A DNA stretch of 32,639 nucleotides from Clostridiales bacterium UBA4696 (lineage in GTDB: Bacteria > Bacillota > Clostridia > Oscillospirales > Oscillospiraceae): positions 1-32,639 of the forward strand of contig DHKK01000139.1 in assembly GCA_002404795.1 (NCBI GenBank), given 5' to 3'. Positions 1 to 6,407 of this stretch are shown in pieces. Numbering within the stretch: position 1 is the first letter of the stretch; every line of letters starts with the position of its first letter. The notes beneath the pieces were generated by a model. That model saw nothing but the letters and a program-made list of their open reading frames with translations, made no database searches and was not told the origin of the DNA. The position numbers and the translations under genes were made by a program.

Positions 1-327
1 GCGCGTCTCGCGATAGCACTGCGTGCACGCCTGCGCGATATCGGTAACCGCGTCGTCGCGGGTGTAGTCGCCGGGGTTGCTCATCCAGCGCACGATGATG
101 TCGGTGACGTCGCACGCGCCATAGTAGCGGCTGGTGTTTTCGCGCTCCCAGCGCGGGTTGACATAGATCGCAGCGCAGGAGCCGTCTGAGTTGATGCACG
201 CTTCGCACGTGCCGATCGTCCAGTAGCGGTCCACGTCGATCCCGGTCGCGCCGGGGACGGCGTAGATTTTTTTGAGGTAGTCCAGCCTGTCCAGGCGTGC
301 GTTAACGCTCTTTTTGGTGCACTTCAC
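1..327 (-). CDS. Hypothetical protein, 3' end beyond window
   Basis: The reading frame opens at a GTG at 327 and stays open for 109 codons to the left edge, so the C-terminus is missing. The start is supported by an AAAGGAGG ribosome binding site 7 nt upstream. The visible part contains several cysteines (for example TCEACINSDGSC around residues 40-51, and two more near residues 100-104) and aromatic-rich stretches. The cysteine spacing could suggest a metal site, but I recognise no family. It is the last visible gene of the operon that starts at the promoter near 1674-1702 and lies 25 nt after its upstream neighbour. No function is assigned. Confidence 0.6.
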   Translation of the reverse strand, partial: MKCTKKSVNARLDRLDYLKKIYAVPGATGIDVDRYWTIGTCEACINSDGSCAAIYVNPRWERENTSRYYGACDVTDIIVRWMSNPGDYTRDDAVTDIAQACTQCYRETR

Positions 328-352
328 GGCTGCGCCTCCTTTCTTCGGTCTG

Positions 353-1063
353 TCAGTCGAAGAGGCTGACCTCTCGGATGCTGATCATGTGATCCGCGCC
401 GAAGCGGCGGCGTTCGGCGGCAGTCCTGTGCAGGCTGCTGTCGGCGAGGGATCGCGTCCACTTGCCGTCGTCGAGCGTGTACTGCATGCACCAGCGGACG
501 TTGCTGATGATGATCCTTTCGGCGTACACGCGGCCGTCGTCGGTCTCCGCAAAGTCCTCCAGCACGTCTGTGCCAAAGTCTCTGAGGATGTGCCGTTCCG
601 CCGCGAGCATGGCGAGCCGCTTGTCGATCTCTTCCGCCGTGAGCGCCTGCATGTGGACAGTGTTGACGCTCAGGAGGATCCCGTTGCAGCCCACGGCAAA
701 GTCTGCATAGCGCAGGTCGTCGTCTTTTGTCATTTGCGTGAGCAGCGTGGTCTCCCACCACTCCGTCCAGTCGCGAGGGGAGGCGTTTTTGATCCACCAG
801 TCCGCGTCGTTGCGGGACTGCAAAAAGTCCGCGCAGGCTTTTTCCCACGTCTTGACGTCTGCGGTCGTGCCGTCGTAGTAGCTCATATCGGCCGGAACAT
901 TTTCGTACGCGCTCAGTTTGGCATACTTGAGAATATCCGCCAGCGCGGCGGGATAGGCTTCAATCGCGCTTGCGCGCATCCTTGCGGCGGTTTCGCACGC
1001 GACCGGGCCGGAAGCGGCGAGGAACTTCGGGAGGGTAGCGACGTCGATAGGTTTGATGGTCAT
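353..1063 (-). CDS. Hypothetical phage protein with IxPIDVxTLP N-terminus
   Basis: This is a 236-residue soluble protein with no signal peptide or membrane segment that I can see. It starts at ATG 1063 behind AGAAAGGAAG. The body is rich in acidic and aromatic residues and has WEKA, DWWIK and TEWWE tryptophan clusters (residues about 70-105). Its first twelve residues (MTIKPIDVATLP) closely match those of the upstream protein (MSIQPIDVNTLP), while the rest of the two proteins looks unrelated. It is the second gene of the operon from the promoter at 1674-1702, 26 nt after its neighbour. I do not recognise the family. The position after the late genes and beside an XRE regulator suggests an early or accessory phage function. 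Confidence 0.7.
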   Translation of the reverse strand: MTIKPIDVATLPKFLAASGPVACETAARMRASAIEAYPAALADILKYAKLSAYENVPADMSYYDGTTADVKTWEKACADFLQSRNDADWWIKNASPRDWTEWWETTLLTQMTKDDDLRYADFAVGCNGILLSVNTVHMQALTAEEIDKRLAMLAAERHILRDFGTDVLEDFAETDDGRVYAERIIISNVRWCMQYTLDDGKWTRSLADSSLHRTAAERRRFGADHMISIREVSLFD

Positions 1064-1089
1064 GATTTTTCTTCCTTTCTGCTTATGTT

Positions 1090-1623
1090 TCAGGCGTTGG
1101 CCGCGCGCTTCGCCAGCTCGCGCTCTTCCGCCTCTTTCCAGCTGTCAATTTTGCCGTAGCAGTACTCAAGGTCTTCCGGGCGGGTCCAGCGGGCAAAGCG
1201 GTCGATCCAGAACCGCGCGCTGGTCTCATGCGCCAGCACCTTTTTGGCAAGGTCCATGTACACGGGACAGGATTCGCTATAGCGGTAGAGGCGGAGCTTA
1301 GCGGAGCGTCCCCGGTTCTCGGCTTCACCGGCCGCTATCTGCGCGTCGAGCTGCTGCGCATAGGCGTGTATCCGATCTGCGAGGGCGTTCAGGGCGATGC
1401 TCGCCTCTTTGCCGTAAGTGCCTTCGTTCGTCATCTGCCGCACGGTGTTCACGGCCAGCTCATAGTATCGGCTGTTGACGATCCATCCAGTCTTCGTCTC
1501 CTGCGCGAACATCCCGTTGATGTAGTAGAGGCAGAGGTTGCGGAGGTCGTTCGCGTACGCGATCTGCTTTTCGGTACCGGTCAGAGCCGGGAGGGTATTG
1601 ACGTCGATAGGCTGGATGCTCAT
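1090..1623 (-). CDS. Hypothetical phage protein, TEKQIAYA-type
   Basis: This 177-residue protein is the first gene after the operator-controlled promoter at 1674-1702. The ATG at 1623 follows AAAGGA with an 8-nt spacer. After the shared N-terminal IQPIDVNTLP stretch it contains TEKQIAYANDLR (residues about 17-28). Similar 'T-K-Q-I-x-A' openings occur in uncharacterised Firmicutes phage proteins. The middle is predicted helical, and the C-terminus is charged (WKEAEERELAKRA). No catalytic motif, membrane segment or cysteine cluster is visible. Function is unknown. The N-terminal identity with the next gene may be a duplicated start region or a short interaction tag. Confidence 0.7.
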   Translation of the reverse strand: MSIQPIDVNTLPALTGTEKQIAYANDLRNLCLYYINGMFAQETKTGWIVNSRYYELAVNTVRQMTNEGTYGKEASIALNALADRIHAYAQQLDAQIAAGEAENRGRSAKLRLYRYSESCPVYMDLAKKVLAHETSARFWIDRFARWTRPEDLEYCYGKIDSWKEAEERELAKRAANA

Positions 1624-1649
1624 GCTCGTGGTCCTTTCTTTTGCGGGGA

Positions 1650-1702
1650 TTTTGTATCTCCCTTACGAGTATCATTATAGCACTGTAGTGCTACTTTGTC
1701 AA
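1650..1702 (-). repeat. Promoter-leader repeat, copy 1
   Basis: This 53-bp segment covers P1 and its transcribed leader and matches 2934-2986 at 50 of 53 positions by eye. The three differences are one base next to the -10 and the two central bases of the operator palindrome (GT here, AC in the other copy on the plus strand). The identical leader includes GTAAGGGAGATACAAAA on the minus strand. The operator arms are conserved, so the duplication places two operons under the same control. Confidence 0.85.
1674..1702 (-). promoter_or_regulatory. Consensus sigma-70/A promoter P1 with embedded operator
   Basis: Read on the minus strand there is a perfect TTGACA (1702-1697), a 17-bp spacer and a perfect TATAAT (1679-1674). 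The spacer carries the palindrome TAGCACTACAGTGCTA (1693-1678; 7-bp arms around a 2-bp centre), which overlaps the first bases of the -10. A repressor bound there would block RNA polymerase. The promoter drives 1623 to 1 and lies just after the XRE regulator gene. The same layout is found at 2958-2986. Confidence 0.85.
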
Positions 1703-1741
1703 TAGGGAAAGGCCATATTTTTGAATGTTTTTTCTTGCTTT

Positions 1742-2248
1742 TTAGCCGAAAAGTGCTTCTGCCGTCGTGTCCAGCGCGCGCGCGATCCTGATCGCGTATG
1801 CGACGTTGACCTTCGCCAGCTCGCGCTTGCCGTTTTCGAGCTTTTGGATCAGCGTCAGCGGGATGCCGGTCTGCTCGGCCAGCTCCCTCTGCGTCAGCCC
1901 GGCTGCCTTGCGCGCCCCCCTCAGCGGGTTGGCGATGTAGCTCTCCGCATCGCGCGGAGCGGTGCACACGCCCGCCTCCAGATCCTGCATCGCGTCCGCG
2001 TACGACTTTTCGCGCTTGCCGTAAGTCATCGCCGCGTAAGCGGCCGACTGCAGCTCCCAGTAGTCAGCCATGCTTTTGACCTTGCGGCCGAGCATCTTCT
2101 CCGCCTCGGCCTTTGCGCCCGGGTGTCCTGTCATTGCGGCCGTCGCGATGGTCTCCCACTTCGCGCCTGCGCCGACGCCTTCGGCTTTGATCTTTTCGGT
2201 GAGGCGCGCCCGCGCCTCCATCTGCTGGGTGTACTCTTCCTGTGTCAT
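1742..2248 (-). CDS. XRE-family helix-turn-helix regulator with N-terminal extension
   Basis: This 168-residue protein starts at ATG 2248, chosen because GGAGG stands directly upstream; a longer open frame further upstream is not supported. Residues about 113-168 form a Cro/C1-type helix-turn-helix (ARKAAGLTQRELAEQTGIPL is the first half, followed by a recognition helix and ENGKRELAKVNV). The N-terminal ~110 residues are helical and charged, possibly for oligomerisation or signal sensing, and resemble no domain I know. It is the second gene of the operon from promoter P2 and lies directly before promoter P1. It is therefore the obvious candidate to bind the shared palindromic operators and repress both itself and the downstream operon. 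That link is inference. Confidence 0.8.
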   Translation of the reverse strand: MTQEEYTQQMEARARLTEKIKAEGVGAGAKWETIATAAMTGHPGAKAEAEKMLGRKVKSMADYWELQSAAYAAMTYGKREKSYADAMQDLEAGVCTAPRDAESYIANPLRGARKAAGLTQRELAEQTGIPLTLIQKLENGKRELAKVNVAYAIRIARALDTTAEALFG

Positions 2249-2270
2249 GATTCTTTCCTCCTTTTTTGTT

Positions 2271-2891
2271 TTACAGCCCGAGCAGCGTACGCTGCTCGAT
2301 GTTGGCAGGCTTTCCGGTGTTGACGATCTTGCCCAGCGCGCGGATGCGGGTCGTGCGGGTGTCGTCGGCGTGGATCGTGTCAAAGCAGGCGAGCAGGTCG
2401 GCGCTGGACGCGCAGGCGGATACGGCGGCGCGGATGCGTTCGAGGCGGGCGTTGATCTCGGCAAAGCGCGGGTGCGTGCGATCCTTGGGGGAAAAGTCGG
2501 CCTGCGTATCGTCGAGGGTCTTGATCACGGCGGCCTTGCAGCTGTCGGCCTTCGCGCTCATGGCGGCGGCTTCGCTTTCAGCGGCGGCTTCGGCCTTGAT
2601 TTCTTCCTCGGCCTGGGCGATCAGCTCGCGGACGGCGTCGGCGAGGCAGTCAAAGTCGCTGTGTACTTCGCCGGTCGCCAGATCGATGCACGTCTTCGCC
2701 GCCTTGTATCGGCCGCGCATGCTGTTGGAGAGACCCGTGCCGCGGAAGGACGCGCTGCGGATGTTGCCGGTCTTGTAGTGCTCAAGCTCCAGACCGATGC
2801 CCGTCGCGTTGAAGTACATCCGGTCCATGTTGCCTTTGATCCAGCGCTTGCCGCCCCTGGCGTCCAGCTTCGCGATCATCTTATCCGTCAT
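2271..2891 (-). CDS. Hypothetical phage protein
   Basis: This 206-residue protein starts at ATG 2891 behind GGAGGGACACC. It is the first gene after promoter P2. The N-terminal third is basic and contains KRWIKGNMDRMYFNATGIGL (residues about 15-34). The middle is a long alanine- and glutamate-rich helix (residues about 85-115) that may form a coiled coil, and the C-terminal part is helical. No enzyme motif or membrane segment is visible. It is spaced 22 nt from the XRE regulator gene and is presumably co-transcribed with it. I do not recognise the family. A small DNA- or protein-binding accessory factor is possible. Confidence 0.7.
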   Translation of the reverse strand: MTDKMIAKLDARGGKRWIKGNMDRMYFNATGIGLELEHYKTGNIRSASFRGTGLSNSMRGRYKAAKTCIDLATGEVHSDFDCLADAVRELIAQAEEEIKAEAAAESEAAAMSAKADSCKAAVIKTLDDTQADFSPKDRTHPRFAEINARLERIRAAVSACASSADLLACFDTIHADDTRTTRIRALGKIVNTGKPANIEQRTLLGL

Positions 2892-2933
2892 GGTGTCCCT
2901 CCATGCCCGGCGGCTTTGTCACGCCCGCGGCTC

Positions 2934-2986
2934 TTTTGTATCTCCCTTACGAGTATTATTATAGCACTACAGTGCTACTTTGTCAA
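2934..2986 (-). repeat. Promoter-leader repeat, copy 2
   Basis: This is the partner of the repeat at 1650-1702 (50 of 53 positions identical). It holds promoter P2, its operator and the common leader. Confidence 0.85.
2958..2986 (-). promoter_or_regulatory. Consensus sigma-70/A promoter P2 with embedded operator
   Basis: On the minus strand a perfect TTGACA (2986-2981), a 17-bp spacer and TATAAT (2963-2958) form a full-consensus promoter. The spacer carries the palindrome TAGCACTGTAGTGCTA (2977-2962). It drives the 2891-1742 operon, which includes the XRE regulator, so autoregulation is likely. Confidence 0.85.
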
Positions 2987-2995
2987 CAGAAAAAT

Positions 2996-3007
2996 GCACT
3001 ACAGTGC
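2996..3007. promoter_or_regulatory. Additional operator copy upstream of P2
   Basis: GCACTACAGTGC repeats the core of the P1 and P2 operators (5-bp arms around a 2-bp centre). Its centre lies 32 bp, about three helical turns, upstream of the centre of the P2 operator. That places both sites on the same face of the helix and fits cooperative repressor binding. Confidence 0.7.
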
Positions 3008-3018
3008 GACTTTTTTAT

Positions 3019-3050
3019 AAAAAAAGAGGCCGGGGCGTTACGCCCCGGCC
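3019..3050 (-). terminator. Rho-independent terminator closing the late operon
   Basis: A 10-bp GC stem (3028-3037 with 3041-3050) and a 3-nt loop are followed, on the minus strand, by CTC and a run of seven T (3025-3019). The loop is the TAA stop codon of the upstream HTH gene, so the hairpin overlaps the end of that gene. It separates the lysis cassette from the regulated operon at P2. Confidence 0.9.
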
Positions 3051-3265
3051 TTTGCAAAAACCTTCGTTTGCGCCTTGCGGATCCGCCTCTTGACAGTATC
3101 CGCCGACATATTCATTTTTTCGGAAATTTCGTCAATTGTCATGCCGTCCAACAGCCGCATGCAGAGCATCATCCGATCGCGCAAGTCAAAAATCCATTCG
3201 TTGATCAGCCGCTCCCATGCGCTTCGCGGCAGGTCGTAGCGCTCCGCAAGCTCTCTTGCCGTCAC
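3038..3265 (-). CDS. Small helix-turn-helix protein, sigma region 4-like
   Basis: This 75-residue protein starts at GTG 3265, whose GTGA overlaps the stop codon of the upstream gene (translational coupling). The C-terminal half has a sigma-70 region-4-type HTH: the first helix around residues 34-46 with DGMTIDEISEKMNMS, then the recognition helix ADTVKRRIRKAQTKVF. The N-terminus (LAERYDLPRSAWERLINEWI) is also helical and resembles a second HTH. Small proteins of this type in Firmicutes phages are often transcription activators. Its place at the very end of the lysis genes, just before the strong terminator, is compatible with a late or feedback regulator. Confidence 0.7.
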   Translation of the reverse strand: MTARELAERYDLPRSAWERLINEWIFDLRDRMMLCMRLLDGMTIDEISEKMNMSADTVKRRIRKAQTKVFAKAGA

Positions 3266-3507
3266 GGCGCGCCCGACGCCGCGACGTCTTCGCCCGCGTC
3301 CGCTGCCTCTCCTGCGGCAATGGCCGCAACGTCTGCCCGGACGTCAATCGCGCCGCGCAGGCATGCGCCGAGCGCGCAGGCACATACGAGCAGGGCAAGC
3401 GCAAGCGTGATCACCGCGCGCCGCAGGCGGCCGATCGTCCGGTCCTTTGCGGCGCAGGCCGCCTCCAGCGCCACGAAGGGCACCATGCGCATGCCATTGT
3501 TACTCAT
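3262..3507 (-). CDS. Small single-pass membrane protein of the lysis cassette
   Basis: This 81-residue protein starts at ATG 3507 and overlaps the end of the holin gene by 8 nt. A basic stretch (KDRTIGRLRR, residues about 21-30) precedes one hydrophobic segment (residues about 31-50, AVITLALALLVCACALGACL), and an acidic, alanine-rich tail follows. The layout predicts a single membrane anchor. It lies between the holin and the small HTH protein and overlaps both, so it is probably made with the lysis proteins. It could modulate holin timing (antiholin) or have an unrelated membrane role; the family is not recognised. Confidence 0.6.
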   Translation of the reverse strand: MSNNGMRMVPFVALEAACAAKDRTIGRLRRAVITLALALLVCACALGACLRGAIDVRADVAAIAAGEAADAGEDVAASGAP

Positions 3508-3727
3508 CGTCTGTATTGTCCGCGTCCTCCACTTCGGGCAGGCCGGCCACGCTCGTCAGCAGCGAGAGCACGCCCGCCAGCAGCGAGGCACTGGCGACCA
3601 TCGCCCAGTTAACTTCCGCCATGACGGCGGTGGTGCCAATCGTCGCGACGGCCGTCTGCGCCACGGTCTTGACCGCGCGCACCGCGGCGGCCTTGATCCA
3701 GCATTTCCAGTTGCATTTCTTCGGCAT
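3500..3727 (-). CDS. Phage holin, r1t-like
   Basis: This 75-residue protein has a basic N-terminus (MPKKCNWKCW), two hydrophobic segments (residues about 18-36, rich in A, T and V; and about 41-63, AMVASASLLAGVLSLLTSVAGL) and an acidic C-terminal tail (EVEDADNTDDE). This size and layout match the r1t-type holins of Gram-positive phages, which form membrane lesions that release the endolysin. It lies next to the endolysin gene and a second small membrane protein, as expected for a lysis cassette. The start at ATG 3727 follows GGAGGGCTAAAAA. Confidence 0.75.
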   Translation of the reverse strand: MPKKCNWKCWIKAAAVRAVKTVAQTAVATIGTTAVMAEVNWAMVASASLLAGVLSLLTSVAGLPEVEDADNTDDE

Positions 3728-3730
3728 TTT

Positions 3731-4024
3731 TTAGCCCTCCTCGTGATGATTGTCGTCTTCTCCGCTGTCATAGATCCGCGCACGCAAAAGCTGCAAAGCC
3801 TTTGTCACTTCTCCGTTGCATCCCTGCTCCTTGAGGCCGCAGAGCGTCGCATACGTCCCGCGCATGATTACGTTGATGTCCCGGCGCTGCGTCCTGTCGT
3901 GCTTTTCGAGGCGCTCGATGCGCGCCATCAGCTCGCGCACGCGGTAGCCGACGCGCACGCAGTACGCCAGCACGCCGAGCAGCGCGCAAGCCAGCCACCA
4001 GTAGTCCTTGAGAGTTTCAACCAT
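3731..4024 (-). CDS. Membrane-anchored coiled-coil protein of the lysis cassette
   Basis: This 97-residue protein has one N-terminal hydrophobic segment (residues about 8-26, YWWLACALLGVLAYCVRVG). A charged helix follows (RELMARIERLEKHDRTQRRD, residues about 30-49) with heptad-like spacing, and the tail is acidic and histidine-containing. The form is that of small phage membrane proteins found between endolysin and holin; it may be an antiholin or a second holin-like protein. It starts at ATG 4024 behind AAGGAACGAGG and ends 3 nt before the holin start. No enzymatic motif is present. Confidence 0.6.
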   Translation of the reverse strand: MVETLKDYWWLACALLGVLAYCVRVGYRVRELMARIERLEKHDRTQRRDINVIMRGTYATLCGLKEQGCNGEVTKALQLLRARIYDSGEDDNHHEEG

Positions 4025-4045
4025 CCTCGTTCCTTCTCTCTGTCG

Positions 4046-4837
4046 TTATTCGGGGTTGACGTTTTTTTCGAGCGCGCTGACGCGCGTCTCAAGGGCGTCC
4101 AGCCGCGCGGCCGTCGTGTCCTCCGCCTGCCGCACAAGATACGCCGCCGACATATAGCCCGTCTGCGTCCCCGTGCTGATCTTGAGCCACCCGGTTGCTT
4201 CCGCTAGCACGTCCACGATGGTGCCGACGGGCACGGAAGCCAGGCGCGCGCTGCCCACGCTTGCGGCGGCGCGCAGGTTGACCGTCCTTCCGCTCGCGGC
4301 CGTGACGGTCGCGCGATAGAGTACGTCCATCGTCTCTTCCTCCTTTTTTCCGCCATCCGGATCACCCCAGGGCGTCGCCCAGTCGCTCCATGCGTAGCGG
4401 CTCAGGTCCTCGTGCAAAACGCCCCACTGCGTGCCTTTAGCGTGGATAAAAGTCCCATCGCCAAGATAGAGGCCCGTGTGGCTCATGCCGCTGCCGCTTG
4501 ACGAGCGGCGATACAAAAAGCAGGGCTCGCCGCGCGGGAGCGATGCGATGTCACCCGTGCGCGCCCAGACGCCGGAGCGCCACTGGTTCGTCGCGCCGGA
4601 AGGGATGGCCACGCCCGCCGCGCGGGCGCAGGCCTTCGTCAGCTGCGCGCAATCCCAGCAGGTTTTGCCGTCCCACTTCGCGCCGACGCCCATAATCTGC
4701 GTGCGATACTGCGGGTACTGGTCGGCCTGCTGCAGGCGGCGCTTGAGGCTGCAAACCCAGCCCGTCGCGCCATAAATATAGCCGTCGCCGAGCATGGTAT
4801 AAGCCCGGTCGACGGCTGCTTTTTGGGATTTTGTCAC
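4046..4837 (-). CDS. Endolysin: NlpC/P60 peptidase, SH3b domain, C-terminal coil
   Basis: This 263-residue endolysin would cut peptidoglycan stem peptides at the end of infection. The N-terminal NlpC/P60-type domain (residues 1-160) has Cys63 in TCWDCAQL and His120 in MSHTGLYLGDGTFIH as the likely catalytic pair. A charged linker (GGKKEEE) leads to a bacterial SH3 domain (about 172-240; YRATVTAASGRTVNLRAAAS, then TGWLKISTGTQTGYMSAAYL) that should bind the cell wall. The last ~22 residues (ARLDALETRVSALEKNV) form a heptad coiled coil, unusual for endolysins and suggesting oligomers. It starts at GTG 4837, overlapping the upstream stop by 4 nt, with GGAGG upstream. An internal start at 4330 may give a separate wall-binding subunit. 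Confidence 0.9.
   Translation of the reverse strand: MTKSQKAAVDRAYTMLGDGYIYGATGWVCSLKRRLQQADQYPQYRTQIMGVGAKWDGKTCWDCAQLTKACARAAGVAIPSGATNQWRSGVWARTGDIASLPRGEPCFLYRRSSSGSGMSHTGLYLGDGTFIHAKGTQWGVLHEDLSRYAWSDWATPWGDPDGGKKEEETMDVLYRATVTAASGRTVNLRAAASVGSARLASVPVGTIVDVLAEATGWLKISTGTQTGYMSAAYLVRQAEDTTAARLDALETRVSALEKNVNPE
4328..4343 (-). promoter_or_regulatory. Internal ribosome binding site and ATG inside the endolysin gene
   Basis: On the minus strand AAAAGGAGG is followed by an 8-nt spacer (AAGAGACG) and an in-frame ATG (4330), codon 170 of the endolysin. It lies exactly at the junction between the catalytic domain and the SH3b domain. Translation from it would give a 94-residue SH3b-plus-coiled-coil protein (4046-4330). 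Confidence 0.65.
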
Positions 4838-5052
4838 CTTGTTTCGTCACCTCCTGTCGTAATGCTTTTTGCTTCCGCGCACCAAGCTGCATATCGTGCG
4901 CGGATGTCGTCCTTCATTCCCTCCCACGGAACCACGCCGTACACGGCGCGGGTGTCCTCCGAAGAGGGGAAGAGGTATATATCCGCCAGCCCATCAGGCC
5001 GGACGAATATGCGGTAAAATGCCCTCTTCGGGCTCGCGGATCGGCTCTCCAA
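4834..5052 (-). CDS. Small hypothetical protein between DGR and endolysin
   Basis: This 72-residue protein of unknown function would start at TTG 5052, preceded by GGGAGG with an 8-nt spacer. This lies inside the 3' end of the reverse transcriptase gene, giving a 59-nt overlap in another frame. The sequence contains AFYRIFVRPDGLADIYLF (residues about 11-28) and YGVVPWEGMKDDIRARY, a compact mixed fold without membrane segments. Its stop overlaps the GTG start of the endolysin (GTGA). Small proteins of this size directly before endolysins are common in Firmicutes phages, but I know no function. A shorter version starting at an internal Met (residue 46) is less likely because it lacks a ribosome binding site. 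Confidence 0.6.
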   Translation of the reverse strand: MESRSASPKRAFYRIFVRPDGLADIYLFPSSEDTRAVYGVVPWEGMKDDIRARYAAWCAEAKSITTGGDETR

Positions 5053-6160
5053 TTAGATCGCCTCCCGAGACGGTCCCGCTTCCGCGTGTGAAAACAACGT
5101 TGTCTGAGATCCAGCGGTGCAAATTGTAACCGTTCACGTTTTGCGTGATGCCGATATGGCAGCGGACGGTGCGCTTGACTGCGTCAAGCGAGAGCGCGCC
5201 ACGGCTATACAGGTCTGCCACATGCAAGAGCGAGCGCTTGATGTGCCTTTCCGTTTGCTTGCGCAAGCGGATCCCGTGCGGCGTGATGCGATAGCCGACG
5301 AACTCGCAGCCCTGCAGCAGAGGGAGGACACGCGCCTTCGGGCTCATGTCCAGCAAAAGCGCGTTTTGCAGGTATGCTGCCATCGCGTCGAACGCGCTTT
5401 GCGCCTCATCGCGCCTGCAGAGCGCAATAAAATCATCCATATAGCGCGCGTAGTAGTGCAGGCGCAGTGTATGCTTGGCGTACTGGTCGAGCTCATTTAG
5501 AAAGAGATTCGCCGTCTCCTGACTTGTCAGGTTGCCGATAGGCATGCCGACGTCATATAGCCGCGCGGCGCGCGGACAGTCGTCGACGCTCATGCCGCGA
5601 GGCAGGCCGAAAGGCACGTCCGGGTTATCGATGATCTTGCCGATGAGGCCGAGCAGCCACGGGTCGTCGATATACTCGGCGTAGACGTCCAGCGCACGCC
5701 GATGATCGATGCGGTAAAAATACTTGCTTACGTCGCACTTGACGATTGCCCAATCGCGTGCGTCCGGTTTGCGGCTGATAAGCTGTATCCAATCGAGCAG
5801 CTGCAGGGCGGCGGCAAGAGAGCCTTTCCCCGTGCGGCATCCATAGCTTTGTGGAATAAAGCGTTTGTCAATGTACGGATTGATTTGCCGGTATAACGCC
5901 CATTGCGCCACACGATCCCGAAAGCCAAGCGCCATGACGAGGCGCGGTTTGGGGTATTGCACATAAAACTCGCGGTACGGTCCGACGCGATACGCGCCGC
6001 GTAAAAGGTCGTCGCGCAGCGATTCGAGGTTCTCGCTAAGGCGGTCGGCAAAGGCAAGCACCTCTGTACGATAATGCTTGCCCTGTGCCGCATCTTCATA
6101 TGCGAGATATAAGTTCTCGCGGGAGCAAATTACATCCCGCATGCCAACAAGTTTCTTCAT
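4994..6160 (-). CDS. DGR reverse transcriptase
   Basis: This protein copies the template RNA into adenine-mutagenised cDNA for the retroelement. With a start at ATG 6160 it has 388 residues; the start is uncertain because no good ribosome binding site is visible, and an upstream extension to 6205 or a start at 6142 is possible. Polymerase motifs appear in order: KCDVSKYF with Asp143, the DGR-typical IGNLTSQ at residues 208-214 (group II intron enzymes have QGxxxSP here), YMDD at 240-243 with the two catalytic Asp residues, then the GCEFVGYRI region (284-292). No maturase, endonuclease or RNase H domain follows. It lies after target, avd and template repeat in the classic order. Confidence 0.95.
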   Translation of the reverse strand: MKKLVGMRDVICSRENLYLAYEDAAQGKHYRTEVLAFADRLSENLESLRDDLLRGAYRVGPYREFYVQYPKPRLVMALGFRDRVAQWALYRQINPYIDKRFIPQSYGCRTGKGSLAAALQLLDWIQLISRKPDARDWAIVKCDVSKYFYRIDHRRALDVYAEYIDDPWLLGLIGKIIDNPDVPFGLPRGMSVDDCPRAARLYDVGMPIGNLTSQETANLFLNELDQYAKHTLRLHYYARYMDDFIALCRRDEAQSAFDAMAAYLQNALLLDMSPKARVLPLLQGCEFVGYRITPHGIRLRKQTERHIKRSLLHVADLYSRGALSLDAVKRTVRCHIGITQNVNGYNLHRWISDNVVFTRGSGTVSGGDLIGEPIREPEEGILPHIRPA

Positions 6161-6407
6161 ACTTGAATTCTGAATGCGGACTGCATGGGCGCTGCAGCCC
6201 GCCAAAACTGCTGCCGCACGTGGCGTTTCCGCTGGCGCTTTGCCGTGCTTGGCTCTGCGCCGCGTCCTCCCGGACTCTTTGCGGCGATTCCGCGCTGCCC
6301 TCGCGCGGATTTTCGTTTACCGCCCTGACGGGCGGAAGGAACTGCGCCCCTCCCAGACAAAATTCGTCCGGCGTGGCGATACGCGTCGGAACCCCGGAAA
6401 GGCGTGT
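6161..6407 (-). ncRNA. DGR spacer RNA between template repeat and reverse transcriptase
   Basis: About 250 nt without a supported gene separate the template repeat from the reverse transcriptase. In well-studied DGRs the RNA 3' of the template forms structure needed to prime cDNA synthesis. Here one compact hairpin is visible at 6320-6335 (6-bp stem CCGCCC/GGGCGG, loop of 4). A 128-codon open frame runs through template and spacer, but it reads as low-complexity basic sequence and I do not regard it as a gene. Confidence 0.55.

Noticed and set aside
4994..6160. Group II intron or retron reverse transcriptase
   Set aside because: No maturase or endonuclease domain, IGNLTSQ instead of QGxxxSP, and a TR/VR pair with adenine-only differences are present.
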